Below are positions 36,701 through 45,881 of a stretch of 56,331 bases of DNA, in pieces. Every line of letters begins with the position of its first letter. Positions within the stretch are counted from its first letter, which is position 1. The notes beneath the pieces are model-generated. The model had not been told where the DNA came from. It made no database searches and saw only the letters and a program-made list of their open reading frames with translations. This stretch comes from Gemmatimonas sp. (GTDB lineage Bacteria > Gemmatimonadota > Gemmatimonadetes > Gemmatimonadales > Gemmatimonadaceae), in contig JAABRL010000018.1 of NCBI GenBank assembly GCA_011390935.1, forward strand, positions 1 through 56,331, read 5' to 3'. Position numbers and translations under genes: made by a program.

Positions 36701-39189
36701 CGCACACCTCCGGGAGGTGACCGCAGTTCGAGCAGCAATGCCTGCGCCTTCTCGAAGCCGGGCGCGGACTCCAGAATACCGAGCACTTCTCGCCGGGCGG
36801 CACTCGTTTCCCCAGCGACGAAGAGCGCGCGCGCCAACTGATACCGCGCCTCGAGCGGGTCGGCCGGCCCGGTGGCAAGCACCGCGCGGCGCTCGCGCAC
36901 CGCGATCGTGTGCGCCCCAACTCGAGTCGCGGCGTCAGCGAGACGCACGTGCACGTCCGCGTCGTACGGCGACGTCCAGATGATGCGCTCGAGCGCCATC
37001 ATCAGCGCGCGATCGTCGCCTCGCGCCTCGTGCAGCTCGGCTTCGAGCTGGTTGGGGGCGAGCGCGGACTCGTGCGTGTTCGTGATGCGCGCGAGATGTC
37101 CGAGTGCGGTCGTGGTGTCGGAGGATTCGAGCGCGATGCGCGCGAGGTACCACGACGGGCCATTCACTGGTTCCACACCAGGCAGCGCGGCCTGCGCCGC
37201 CTCGAGCGCTCGCTTTGCCTCAGCGGAGCGACCGGCCTCGAGATGGCCCGACGCCGTGCGCATGGCTTCCACGAACGGACCGCGCACATCGCCGGGGCGC
37301 TCACCCGCCTCGATACCCGCCAAGGCCGCACCAAAGCGCGATGTCATGTAGCGCGTGAACCGTGCATCGATGGAATCAATCGGCACGCCGGTGGCGCGCG
37401 CAAATGCCTCCGGTGTGTCCAGTCCCTCGCGATACCCGCGCATGAGGGCGGGAAACACGGCCGCACCAAACTCCTGCTCCAGCATCTCGCTCACCAGCGA
37501 GGCCAGATAGTAGCTGAACTGCACTTCGGCCGCATACCGCGGTCGCACGAAGCCATCGTTGAGCGTGCTCACCGGGCGCAGCTGACCGGCCTTGTATGCG
37601 GCGAGGAACTCCGGGGATGCACTCGCCCCCCAACCGGCGCGCGCCCGGCGCTCCTCGAGCACCGACAACCCTTCGCTCAGCCAGCGCGGCACGGCGTGGC
37701 CGCTCGAGCCGAGCGTGAAGGTGTGCGCGAGTTCATGCCACGCGGTGGAGCCCCAGTTGAACGAGCCGGGTTCGCGCGCCGAGGGCGCATCCATGGCGAG
37801 TACGTCGCCAAAGCTCACACCCAACGCGCCAAGGCCCGTCAGACCCACGGAGCGCACAGAGAAATCGGCGTGCCGCCGAAAGATCTCGAAGCGCACGGGC
37901 CGTTCCGGCTTCCACTCGTAGCGCGGAGCGAGTGAATCGAACGCTTCTTCCAACATCGGCAGCAGGTACAGCTCCATCAGCGCGGCGTCTTCGGGCGACA
38001 CGACCAACCGGAACCGCCCGCGCTCGATCGTGGTGAAGCCATTCATCTGATCGAGCAGATCGAGCGTGTTCTTGTGCCACAGGTTGTACGGATCGATTGC
38101 AAAGGCGCGTTCGAGGGTGGCGCGACCCTCGGTCATGGCGCCGGTGCGCAGCTGGTTGGTGCCCAGCACACCAAGCGCGCGTACCGACAGGGAATCGAGC
38201 GCCGCGGCTTGCGATGCGTAGCGCACGCCATCGGCGTACCGCCGGTGACGCACCGCCGACTCAGCTAGAATGGAGAAGAAGTCGGCCGGTCGCGGATGCA
38301 ACGCCTCGGCGGCCGTGCGTGACGCGCGATAGGTGAGCGAGTCGCCAGTGAAGAACGCGACCGCCGCACGAAGCGCCCAGGCGTCCATGGCCGTGGAATC
38401 GATCGCGAGCGCGCGATCGGTCGCCACGCGCGCGGAATCATACGCCTCGGCCTCCAGATGCAGTCGCGCGAGCATCGTGTGCGCCGACACGAGCGCCGGA
38501 TTCGCTTCGAGACTCTTGCGCACCATGGTCATGGCTTCGCCGCGCCCTTCGAACTCCTGCACGCGGGCCATGCCAAGCATCGCGCCCGGGTGTGCATCAT
38601 TCACGGCCAGCACATCACTGTACGAACTCTTCGCATCGGGCGCGTTGTACTTCTCGAGCAGCAGGTCGCCAGCGCGCACACGCGCGTCGAGCAACGTATT
38701 GTCGGCCGCCCACGCCGCATCGAACGCGGCGAGTGCCTGTCTGGCGAGGCGTGCATCACGTCGGCCCAGCAGCACGTACGCGCGGCCCGCCGCCATATGA
38801 TCTTCGGCGGCCCAGCCTGTGCGGCTCGACTCATATTCACTCACGAATCGATCCGCAGCACGGAGCGCGTTCGTGAGATCACCCCGTCTCGCCATCAGCT
38901 CGGCCTGCGCCACGCGCGCCACGCGCACCGGGGCGTGCCCAGCGGCGATCGCGGCCGCGTACGCCGAGTCGGCGGCCGCCAAACGGCCGCGCAACACCAG
39001 CACGTCGCCAAGGGTGACCGCCAGCGCATCGCCTGCCGTACGCGCCGCGGACTCGGCCTCCTCGAGCTTGCCGGCCTCCGCCAGCGCCAGAATGGAACGG
39101 CGATCGGTCGCATCCATGCACCACGCGCCGAGCAGCGGCATGCACGCCGTGATCAACGCCGTGAGGCGCAACGCGCGTGGCGTCTTCAT
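36697..39189 (-). CDS. Exported TPR protein with gluzincin (peptidase MA-like) domain
   Basis: 830 residues with an N-terminal hydrophobic signal containing Cys (possible lipoprotein). Residues about 30-390 are TPR repeats (e.g. ALRAADRFVSEYE; SVRALGVLGTNQLRTGAMTE). The metalloprotease core follows, with HELAH at 485-489 (in STAWHELAHTFTLG) and the downstream Glu ligand expected in PRWLSEGLSVLEE. More TPR-like helices follow to the end. The HExxH plus downstream E fits the gluzincin 'peptidase MA' group. Within a MoxR operon it may process or assemble substrates in the periplasm. It overlaps its neighbours on both sides by 4 nt. Confidence 0.85.
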   Translation of the reverse strand: MKTPRALRLTALITACMPLLGAWCMDATDRRSILALAEAGKLEEAESAARTAGDALAVTLGDVLVLRGRLAAADSAYAAAIAAGHAPVRVARVAQAELMARRGDLTNALRAADRFVSEYESSRTGWAAEDHMAAGRAYVLLGRRDARLARQALAAFDAAWAADNTLLDARVRAGDLLLEKYNAPDAKSSYSDVLAVNDAHPGAMLGMARVQEFEGRGEAMTMVRKSLEANPALVSAHTMLARLHLEAEAYDSARVATDRALAIDSTAMDAWALRAAVAFFTGDSLTYRASRTAAEALHPRPADFFSILAESAVRHRRYADGVRYASQAAALDSLSVRALGVLGTNQLRTGAMTEGRATLERAFAIDPYNLWHKNTLDLLDQMNGFTTIERGRFRLVVSPEDAALMELYLLPMLEEAFDSLAPRYEWKPERPVRFEIFRRHADFSVRSVGLTGLGALGVSFGDVLAMDAPSAREPGSFNWGSTAWHELAHTFTLGSSGHAVPRWLSEGLSVLEERRARAGWGASASPEFLAAYKAGQLRPVSTLNDGFVRPRYAAEVQFSYYLASLVSEMLEQEFGAAVFPALMRGYREGLDTPEAFARATGVPIDSIDARFTRYMTSRFGAALAGIEAGERPGDVRGPFVEAMRTASGHLEAGRSAEAKRALEAAQAALPGVEPVNGPSWYLARIALESSDTTTALGHLARITNTHESALAPNQLEAELHEARGDDRALMMALERIIWTSPYDADVHVRLADAATRVGAHTIAVRERRAVLATGPADPLEARYQLARALFVAGETSAARREVLGILESAPGFEKAQALLLELRSPPGGVR

Positions 39190-40133
39190 GGCGCGCCTCC
39201 GGCGGCGCGAATCGCCTGCGTCTTTTCGGCGACGGCGATGAGCAAGCGTTCGAGTTCGCGCTCGTACGCGTCCTCGCTCATGGTCGCCTTCTTCGCACGC
39301 AGCGCGGCGACCTGTTCTTCGAGAGCCTGACGCTCCGCGACCAGCGCCGCGACGCGCGGATTGGTGGAGGTGGTACGCCCGCCGAGCGCCGTGGTGGATG
39401 CCAGCGTGGAGTCGGAGAGCACCGCATGCTCGGTCAGCATGCGGCTGTCGGTTTCGTACTCGCGCTCCACGGCGCGGCGCGCGTAGTCGAACGCCTCGAG
39501 CACCGTGGTGCGTCCGTCCTTGTTGGCGTCGGCTTCATCTGTCTCGAGGCCGCGCACGAAGTGACCGGCGAAGCGCGTATCGTTGCGTTCCACACTGCTC
39601 TTGGTGGCCGTGAGCACGATCCGACGTGGACCCGCGAGCACCCGCACGAAATCACCGCTCGCACTGGCGGCATTCACGAACACCACCGTCTGCTGCGTGA
39701 ACCCGCTGAGCCACGTGGCGAAATCGGCGGCCGACGGGTCGGGGCCCGGCAGGTTCACGCGCGACTCGGCAGCCTGTCCACTGCCGTGCCCGTGCAGAAA
39801 CACTATCACGACATCGCCCGCCTTCACGCGCTGTGACATCGACAGAAACGCCTCGCCGACCGCCTCCTTGGTAGAGCGCCCGCGAAAACGTACCGGGTCG
39901 CGAGCGGGGGCCTCGGTGAGCACGATTACGTTCGCCGCGGGGACATTCCACTTTGTCGTGGCCACCGTATGCAGTCGCGCGGCCACGTCGAGGAAGGCCG
40001 TGCGATACGCCGCCTCACCGCCGAGTCCCGTGACCACGAGGACATGCTGCTGCTGCGCCTTGAGGCACAGCGGTAACGAAAACGTCAGGGCGAACAGTGC
40101 AATCGCGGTTCGCGTGCAGCGGGTACGCAGCAT
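39186..40133 (-). CDS. Caspase/legumain-fold exported protein with Ser at the nucleophile position and an EF-hand loop
   Basis: 315 residues; the ATG at 40133 overlaps the preceding stop as TGATG, which fixes the start (a reading from 40166 exists but is disfavoured). A signal peptide precedes residue ~27. The C13/C14-type fold is suggested by HVLVVTGLGGE, by VVIVFLHGHGSG with the catalytic-type His116, and by VVFVNAASASGDF, where families have (D/E)ACxSG; here Ser157 replaces Cys. Residues 202-213 (DANKDGRTTVLE) match a canonical EF-hand loop. A coiled coil closes the protein (265-310). It is either a pseudoprotease or an atypical serine enzyme, with calcium likely to matter. Confidence 0.72.
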   Translation of the reverse strand: MLRTRCTRTAIALFALTFSLPLCLKAQQQHVLVVTGLGGEAAYRTAFLDVAARLHTVATTKWNVPAANVIVLTEAPARDPVRFRGRSTKEAVGEAFLSMSQRVKAGDVVIVFLHGHGSGQAAESRVNLPGPDPSAADFATWLSGFTQQTVVFVNAASASGDFVRVLAGPRRIVLTATKSSVERNDTRFAGHFVRGLETDEADANKDGRTTVLEAFDYARRAVEREYETDSRMLTEHAVLSDSTLASTTALGGRTTSTNPRVAALVAERQALEEQVAALRAKKATMSEDAYERELERLLIAVAEKTQAIRAAGGAP

Positions 40134-42424
40134 CAGGCCAATCCTCGCGCTCGGCGCCAGATCCACTCGGCGCCCAGGCAGAGCGCTACGAAAAGGAATA
40201 CCGCCGGCATGTCCCAGAGGTCCCGCGCTTCGCGCACCACCACACCACTCTCCGTGTACTGCACGTCGTCGATCAGGCTCGCGGCATCCGCGAGCGGCAC
40301 GTAGCGTCCGCCGGTCTCCTGTGCCACGCGACGCAGCAGCGCTTCGCGCTGCTCGGGCTGCGTCACGTCCGCATCGGCGTCGTCCACGAGCAAGGTGCCT
40401 GTGGTCGTGCGCGTGGTATCACGCCCACGCACCACCTGCGTAGCGAGCGTATGCACGCCGGTTTCCGTGGGGACGAATCGGCCCGTGTAGACGCCATCCG
40501 CGCGAACCGACCAATCGAGCGGCACGTCGATTGGTGCGCCGCTTGGCGCGATCACGGTCGTGGTGATCGATGCGTCGTTGACATCGAGGAACGCCGGATC
40601 GGCCACCTGTGCACGAAGCGTGACCGGCTCGTTGGTGCCGAGGCGATCGGGCGACGCGGACACGATGGTGCGGTCAGGCGCCCCCTCCGCGAGCCAGCGC
40701 AACAGCTGCCGCCAGAAGACCAGATGCGTGAGATCGTCAACCGCAACATCCGCGTGCATGCGCCACAACCACGAATCCTGTACGCCGAACACGGCACCGA
40801 TACCACGCCCGTAGCGATGCCACGCGAGCAACGGCTGGTCGGTGGTGCTTTCCGGCGCACGACCGGTGAGCAGGGCGCTCGCGCCGGGGCGCAGCGCACC
40901 GAGCGCGTTCACGCCGGTGAGCGGCGGCATGTTCGCCCACTTGGCCGTGGACGTCTGGTCGGTCTCGGCGATCTGGAGCGCGGCGTGTGCGAGCCCCGCG
41001 GACGTGGGGCGCACCGTGTAGGTGACGGGGGCGCCCGCAGTGTCGCGCGGCGCGCGATCGAGCGCGATCGGCAACACGTCGGACATCGGCGTGCCGCGAT
41101 ACCCGCCCTCGGTGAGCGCACTGCGTCCACCCAGTGCAAGCAGTCCACCACCGCGCACATTCACGAAATCGGCGAGCATGCGCAGCTGGTCCCCACTGAA
41201 GAACGACGCTTCGATGCTGCCCACGATGATGGCGCGATACGAGAACAGCTCCTCGCGCGTCGTGGGGAAACCCGTGAGCAGCTCGAGACTGTCGCGCACG
41301 CCCAGTCGCAGAAACTTGCCCTCGGCGCTGCGCAACAGACCCACCAGTTGCAGTCCGCTATCCGCCGCGATGGCGCGGCGCAGGAATGCAAACTCCGGCC
41401 GCGGTTCGCCTTCGATGTACAGCACACGGTCCGGACCGCTGCGCACCTGCAGCACCGTGTGCGCCACATTGTTCTCGGGCACCATTTCGTTCGGTAGCGC
41501 AGATGCGCGCACCGTGAGGCGGTACGTGCCTGCCGGCAGCGGCGGCACGCGGAGCCGCACCGTTGCCACCTCGCCGTTCTTCGGAGCGCGCACCTGCTCC
41601 GTCGCCACGATGCGACCATCGGCTTCCGCCGTGACGGTCACGGGATCATTGCCTGCACCGCGCAGCCGCACCGACGCATCGACCAACACGGTGCCGCCGG
41701 CCAGTACGGTGCTCGTGGCGTTCACGCGCTCCACGGCGACATCACGATCGAAGCGCACTTGGCCAACGCCCACGGTATACACGGGGACTTTTCGCGCGCG
41801 CAGGCCGAGCAGCGCCGCGTCGAGATCACCGCCGCTGTTGTCGGCGCCGTCGGTGACCACAATCACACCGGCGAGCGGCACGCCGGTCAGCTCCTGGCGC
41901 GTGGCGTCGAGCGCCTGCGCGAGATCGGTGCGCGTACTGGTGGCTTGCAGAGACCCCACACTGTCTACGGGGCGTGTCTCAGCGCCAAACCGGATGCGGC
42001 GCACCGCAAACCGCTCTTCGAGCGCCGACAGCAAGGCGCCCGAATCGGCGAACGTGCGCTGCACGGCGCTCAGCCGCGTGGCGCCGTCCACATCGACGAT
42101 GCGCTGACTGCGCGAATCATCGAAGAGCACCGCGAGCACATTGCGTTGCGGCACGGCCGAGGCGATCACCAGGGCGGGGCGGAGCAGGCACGCGATCAGA
42201 ATGAGCACCGCCAGCGCCCGCAACGTGCCCAGCACGACGCGGTCCATCGCGGACACGCCCTGCAGTCCGCGATAGAGCCACGCGACCACACCAACCGACA
42301 GCAGGGCCACTACGCCGAGCACGAGTGGCGGCACGACGGGCGTGAGCACAAACTCGCCGCGTTCGAACACACGCGGCGAATACTTGAACAGGAACGTGAG
42401 CAGAGAATCGAGGTAGGTGGGCAC
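40133..42424 (-). CDS. Membrane protein with VWA and glutamine amidotransferase-like domains
   Basis: 763 residues starting at GTG, first gene of the operon. Two membrane helices near the N-terminus (VVPPLVLGVVALLSVGVVAW; RALAVLILIACLLRP) are followed by a VWA-like domain with DDSRS as MIDAS and GVIVVTDGADNSGGDLD. A beta-rich Ig-like stretch follows, then an amidotransferase-like alpha/beta domain (IIVGSIEASFFSGDQLRMLA; RGGGLLALGGRSAL). A final helix (DMPAVFLFVALCLGAEWIW) anchors the C-terminus. The class I amidotransferase Cys was not found, so this domain is probably non-catalytic. It resembles the 'glutamine amidotransferase' proteins often annotated beside MoxR/BatA genes. Confidence 0.8.
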   Translation of the reverse strand: MPTYLDSLLTFLFKYSPRVFERGEFVLTPVVPPLVLGVVALLSVGVVAWLYRGLQGVSAMDRVVLGTLRALAVLILIACLLRPALVIASAVPQRNVLAVLFDDSRSQRIVDVDGATRLSAVQRTFADSGALLSALEERFAVRRIRFGAETRPVDSVGSLQATSTRTDLAQALDATRQELTGVPLAGVIVVTDGADNSGGDLDAALLGLRARKVPVYTVGVGQVRFDRDVAVERVNATSTVLAGGTVLVDASVRLRGAGNDPVTVTAEADGRIVATEQVRAPKNGEVATVRLRVPPLPAGTYRLTVRASALPNEMVPENNVAHTVLQVRSGPDRVLYIEGEPRPEFAFLRRAIAADSGLQLVGLLRSAEGKFLRLGVRDSLELLTGFPTTREELFSYRAIIVGSIEASFFSGDQLRMLADFVNVRGGGLLALGGRSALTEGGYRGTPMSDVLPIALDRAPRDTAGAPVTYTVRPTSAGLAHAALQIAETDQTSTAKWANMPPLTGVNALGALRPGASALLTGRAPESTTDQPLLAWHRYGRGIGAVFGVQDSWLWRMHADVAVDDLTHLVFWRQLLRWLAEGAPDRTIVSASPDRLGTNEPVTLRAQVADPAFLDVNDASITTTVIAPSGAPIDVPLDWSVRADGVYTGRFVPTETGVHTLATQVVRGRDTTRTTTGTLLVDDADADVTQPEQREALLRRVAQETGGRYVPLADAASLIDDVQYTESGVVVREARDLWDMPAVFLFVALCLGAEWIWRRARGLA

Positions 42425-42800
42425 GACACCTCAATACGGGCGACGAAGCGTTCGCGCTGGCGCGCGAGACGAAAAGGCGGGATATCGCAACCTACGATGC
42501 AGCGCGCACGGCCGTGCCCAAGCGGGACCAAACGCTACAGGCGGGGACGTGTGCACGGTGCGTCCTTGCTCAGACTCGCGGGACCGCGGTTCGTTAAGGG
42601 AACCGGACGCTCGCTCAACCGTACAGTGATGAAGGCGGGGGCGCGCGGCGGGTTCCCGACCGCTGTTCCGCTGGTTCGGCCTCTGCTCGGGGGCCTCGCC
42701 GCGTGTTCCGGCTGGCGCGGGCGCGTTCCTCGGTGTCGATTTGTCTGTTGGTTCGTGCCCGATCCCACCCCGTCCCTCCCCCCGCCTTGTGAGGTATGCC
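42425..42800. other. Divergent intergenic region (376 bp), promoter region of the MoxR/VWA operon
   Basis: No supported gene was found here on either strand; the open frames that cross it lack family sequence and ribosome-binding sites. It must carry the promoters of the eight-gene minus operon and of the plus aminotransferase operon. A short inverted repeat GGTTC-N7-GAACC (about 42591-42607) and a C-rich leader (CCCGTCCCTCCCCC) before the GTG at 42801 are the only features seen. No confident -35/-10 pair could be called. Confidence 0.5.
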
Positions 42801-43976
42801 GTGCAGCCTGTCTCCCGCCGCCAATGGCTTCGCACCACCGGACTCGGCCTCGGCGCCACCGTGGCGCTCCCCGGACTCTTGCCCGCGTCGGACATGGCGC
42901 GTGCACTGGGCGGTGATGTCAGCTATGACGACATGCTGGCGCAGATGGAGCGGGACGTGACCGAGGCGCGTCGCGTCGCCGGCCCGATCCGCCTCTGCTT
43001 CAATGAGAATCCGTTCGGCATGTCCCCCAAGGCGAAGGACGCGTTGATGGAGGGGTGGGCGCAGCATACGTGGTATCAGCCGCCGATTCGCGAGACCATT
43101 CGCGAGACGTTCGCCAAACACGTGGGCGTGCCGGCCGATCATGTGCTCGTCACGCAGGGCTCGAGCGAAGTGCTGTCCATCCTCGCCATGGCGTACAGTT
43201 TGGATGGTGGCGAGATCGTGGCGCCGTGGCCGACGTTCGAGGATCTGCCACGGTGGGGCGACACACTGCGCGCCACGGTGCACAAGGTGCCGCTCGACGC
43301 CGAACTCGGACACGACCTCGATCGCATGACGGACGCGGTCGGTCGCCGCACCAAGCTCGTGTTCGTGTGCAATCCCAATAATCCCACCTCGAACCTGGCC
43401 AACGACTCGGAGTTGCGTGCCTTCGTGTCGTCTGCCGCTCGGCGGGCGCCCGTGATTGTCGATGAGGCGTATTACGACTTCGTGGATGCACCCGGCCACA
43501 AGTCAATGGTCGATCTTGTCCTCAAGGGCGAGCAGGTGATCGTGTCGCGGACCGCGAGCAAGCTGTACGGGCTCGCCGGGCTGCGCTGCGGCTTTGCCGT
43601 GGCCCGTCCGGACATCGTGGCGAAGCTGCAGCAGTACGTCACCGGTGATCCGAATGTGTTCGGATTGCACGCGGCGAATGCGGCGCTGCTCGACACGGCG
43701 TATCAGCAGTTCGCGCAGCAGAAGAACCGCGAGGGGCGCACGCTCCTGCTCGATACGCTGAACCGACTGGGCCGTCGAGCCGCGCCGTCGCAGACCAACT
43801 TCGTGTTCTTTCACGCCGGCAAGCCGGTGGAACAGCTGCAGCGCTACTTCACGGAGCGCGGATTCCTGATCGGTCGCCCGTTCCCGCCGTTCTCCGATTG
43901 GGCGCGCGTGAGCATCGGCACGCCCGCCGAGATGCAACAGTTCGTTGACCTGCTGCCGGGGGCGCTCTCCGCGTAA
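42801..43976 (+). CDS. Tat-exported HisC-like class I/II aminotransferase
   Basis: 391 residues starting at GTG with GAGG upstream. The N-terminus is a twin-arginine signal (SRRQWLRTTGLGLGA and a hydrophobic stretch to about residue 32). The fold-type I aminotransferase motifs are VTQGSSEVLSILAMAY (cofactor phosphate loop), VCNPNNPTSNLA, VIVDEAYYDF (Asp/Tyr pair) and SRTASKLYGLAGLRCGFA, with the PLP-binding Lys. HisC-type enzymes transaminate histidinol phosphate in the cytoplasm; a Tat signal argues for a periplasmic role on another amino compound. It lies 6 bp before the plug-protein genes, likely one operon. Confidence 0.88.
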   Translation: MQPVSRRQWLRTTGLGLGATVALPGLLPASDMARALGGDVSYDDMLAQMERDVTEARRVAGPIRLCFNENPFGMSPKAKDALMEGWAQHTWYQPPIRETIRETFAKHVGVPADHVLVTQGSSEVLSILAMAYSLDGGEIVAPWPTFEDLPRWGDTLRATVHKVPLDAELGHDLDRMTDAVGRRTKLVFVCNPNNPTSNLANDSELRAFVSSAARRAPVIVDEAYYDFVDAPGHKSMVDLVLKGEQVIVSRTASKLYGLAGLRCGFAVARPDIVAKLQQYVTGDPNVFGLHAANAALLDTAYQQFAQQKNREGRTLLLDTLNRLGRRAAPSQTNFVFFHAGKPVEQLQRYFTERGFLIGRPFPPFSDWARVSIGTPAEMQQFVDLLPGALSA

Positions 43977-43982
43977 CCCGCG

Positions 43983-44705
43983 ATGATTTCCAATCTGGCA
44001 GGGCTCGCTACGCTCTTCATGTTCGCGCTGTCGTTCAGCGTGGCGCCTCGCGTCGCGCGCGCGCAGTTGGCGCTCGTCGGACGCGTCACGACGGAGGCGG
44101 GCACCCCCATCTCCGGCGCGGAGGTGCGCGTGAGCGGGCGTCGCGGCCGTGTCACATCGGACGCGCGCGGTTACTTCACCACACCCGGACAGCGTTCGGA
44201 TCTGGTCTTCTTCGGCGTGCGCCGATCCGGGTACGTGCCGATCTCCGAGCTCGTGCGTGTGCGCGAGGGGGATACCGTCGACGTCGTACTCGAGCGGATC
44301 AGCCCCGAGCTCGATACGGTGGTGGTGCAGGCCAAGCTCGACGAGACCTGGGAGCGGGCGCTGCGGCGCTACGGTGTGATGCTCGAAGACGCCCGGTTCG
44401 GCTCCGTGATCACGTCGGTCGACATCGCCGAGCGCGAGCCGCAGTGGCTCTCCGACATGCTGTACGGACAGGTGGGCTTCACGGTGATCGGGAACGGATC
44501 GACCGCCGAAGTGATAGGAAGGGCGCGGTGCCGCCCGAACGTCTTCATCGATGGCATGTTCGCGCGCGGTTTCCAGATGAACAACATGCAGCCGCAGATC
44601 ATCAAGATGATGATCCTGTACCGCAACTTCACCGCGCTGCCCACGCAGCTGCAGGTGCCGGACGCCGATCGGCGGTGCGGCGGGATCGTGATCTACACGA
44701 ACTAG
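43983..44705 (+). CDS. Carboxypeptidase-regulatory/plug-like protein without barrel (paralogue 1)
   Basis: 240 residues with a signal peptide (to ARVARA). Residues about 30-105 form a CarboxypepD_reg-like beta-sandwich (LVGRVTTEAGTPISGAEVRV, then GYVPISELVRVREGDTVDVV). The rest resembles the plug region of a TonB-dependent receptor: ELDTVVVQ (TonB-box-like strand), then RARCRPNVFIDGMFARGF, and it ends RRCGGIVIYTN. No beta-barrel follows. Two Cys, one in each of the last two motifs, probably form a disulfide. It is a tandem paralogue of the next gene and lies near the tonB-exb operon, suggesting TonB involvement. Confidence 0.75.
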   Translation: MISNLAGLATLFMFALSFSVAPRVARAQLALVGRVTTEAGTPISGAEVRVSGRRGRVTSDARGYFTTPGQRSDLVFFGVRRSGYVPISELVRVREGDTVDVVLERISPELDTVVVQAKLDETWERALRRYGVMLEDARFGSVITSVDIAEREPQWLSDMLYGQVGFTVIGNGSTAEVIGRARCRPNVFIDGMFARGFQMNNMQPQIIKMMILYRNFTALPTQLQVPDADRRCGGIVIYTN

Positions 44706-44719
44706 CCAAGGAGGTCGTC

Positions 44720-45427
44720 GTGCGCCTGCGAACGCTGCGTGCCATGCTTCTGCTGGCGGGTGGCCTCACGCCGGCGCTCGTCGGCGCACAGGGGCTCGTG
44801 GGCCGCGTCACCGACGACGCGGGGGCTCCCGTCAGCGGCGCCGACGTGCGCGTGGGCGGCGTCGGCACCATTGGCCGCACCGACGGCAACGGCTGGTTCC
44901 GCGTGGCCGACGCACCACTCGGCCTCATGTACTTTGGCGTGCGCCGCCTCGGCTATCGGCCGGTCGCCGAACTCGTGCGGCTGTCGGCGGGCGATACGGT
45001 CGATGTGGTGCTCGAGACGTTGCGCTTCGAACTCGACACGGTGCGCGTGCAGGCGCGTGCCGACGCGGCGTGGGAGCGCGAGCTTCGGCGCTACGATCTC
45101 GCCATCGAGAGTTCGCGCTTCGGCACCGTGGTGACCGAGTCGGACATCGCCAAACGCCGGCCGGTCTGGACGAGTGACCTGTTCCTCGCCATGGGCGGGT
45201 TTTCCGTGCGCGGGACCGGACCTGGGGCCCGCGTACTCGGGCGCGGCGGCTGCGTGCCAACCATCGTGCTTGACGGGCTGCCCGCGCCGGGCTTCAACGT
45301 GAACGACATTCCCCCCACGGCCGTGCGCCTGCTCGTGGCCTATCGCACCTTCACGCTCATGCCCATGCAGTGGCAGGGGCCGAACAGCAATCCGAACTGC
45401 GGGGCGATTGCAATCTTCACGCTGTAA
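44720..45427 (+). CDS. Carboxypeptidase-regulatory/plug-like protein without barrel (paralogue 2)
   Basis: 235 residues from GTG 44720, preceded by a textbook AAGGAGG (44708-44714), 5-nt spacing. Same layout as the gene before it: signal peptide (to VGAQ), CarboxypepD_reg domain (LVGRVTDDAGAPVSGADVRV), and plug-like region with GRGGCVPTIVLDGLPAPGF, ending NPNCGAIAIFTL. The Cys pair is conserved at the same places, while many loop residues differ, so the two are old duplicates. No barrel follows. The function is unknown; a secreted partner for a TonB-linked complex is one inference. Confidence 0.75.
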   Translation: MRLRTLRAMLLLAGGLTPALVGAQGLVGRVTDDAGAPVSGADVRVGGVGTIGRTDGNGWFRVADAPLGLMYFGVRRLGYRPVAELVRLSAGDTVDVVLETLRFELDTVRVQARADAAWERELRRYDLAIESSRFGTVVTESDIAKRRPVWTSDLFLAMGGFSVRGTGPGARVLGRGGCVPTIVLDGLPAPGFNVNDIPPTAVRLLVAYRTFTLMPMQWQGPNSNPNCGAIAIFTL

Positions 45428-45452
45428 ATCCTCGAACTGCGAGGGCGCCCGT

Positions 45453-45878
45453 CTATCGCGTTCGTGGCACGAGCCCGATCACGCTCACACCGGCGCCGCG
45501 TGCGGAGTCCACGGCGGTCATGACATCGCCATAACTCACACCCGTCGTCCCCTTCACGAACAGCACGCGGCGCACGCGTTTCGCAAAGACCTCGCGTATC
45601 GTGCGACCCAATGCCGGCGTTTCAACGGCGACCGCGTTCAGCGCGTACCGCGGGCCCGGGGTGACTTCGAGCACCAGCTGGTCGAGCGTCTCCGTTGTGG
45701 CGGTCGTCGGCGGGTCCGTCGCGGGGAGCTGCACGTCGAGTCCCTTGCGAAGCGCCGGCTGAATCACGAGAAAGATGATCAGTAGCGACATCATCACGTC
45801 GATCATGGACGTGATGCTGATCTCGGGCGCGCGACCGGGTTCCGCGCTCGGTTTGCGTCGATGGCGTCGGCGTGCCAC
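45453..45878 (-). CDS. exbD: ExbD/TolR-family protein (second copy)
   Basis: 141 residues starting at GTG, 3 nt after the preceding exbD-like gene. After a basic cytoplasmic tail (MARRRHRRKPS), the single membrane helix SMIDVMMSLLIIFLVIQPAL carries the essential Asp of ExbD/TolR. The periplasmic part ends VSYGDVMTAVDSARGAG, the usual C-terminal domain. Last gene of a four-gene tonB operon, converging on the plug-protein gene (25-bp gap). Having two ExbD paralogues next to one ExbB suggests a heteromeric channel. Confidence 0.88.
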   Translation of the reverse strand: MARRRHRRKPSAEPGRAPEISITSMIDVMMSLLIIFLVIQPALRKGLDVQLPATDPPTTATTETLDQLVLEVTPGPRYALNAVAVETPALGRTIREVFAKRVRRVLFVKGTTGVSYGDVMTAVDSARGAGVSVIGLVPRTR

Positions 45879-45881
45879 GCG

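Noticed and set aside
42417..42629. Small plus-strand frame in the 376-bp intergenic region
   Set aside because: Arg-rich composition typical of a random high-GC frame and no ribosome-binding site.
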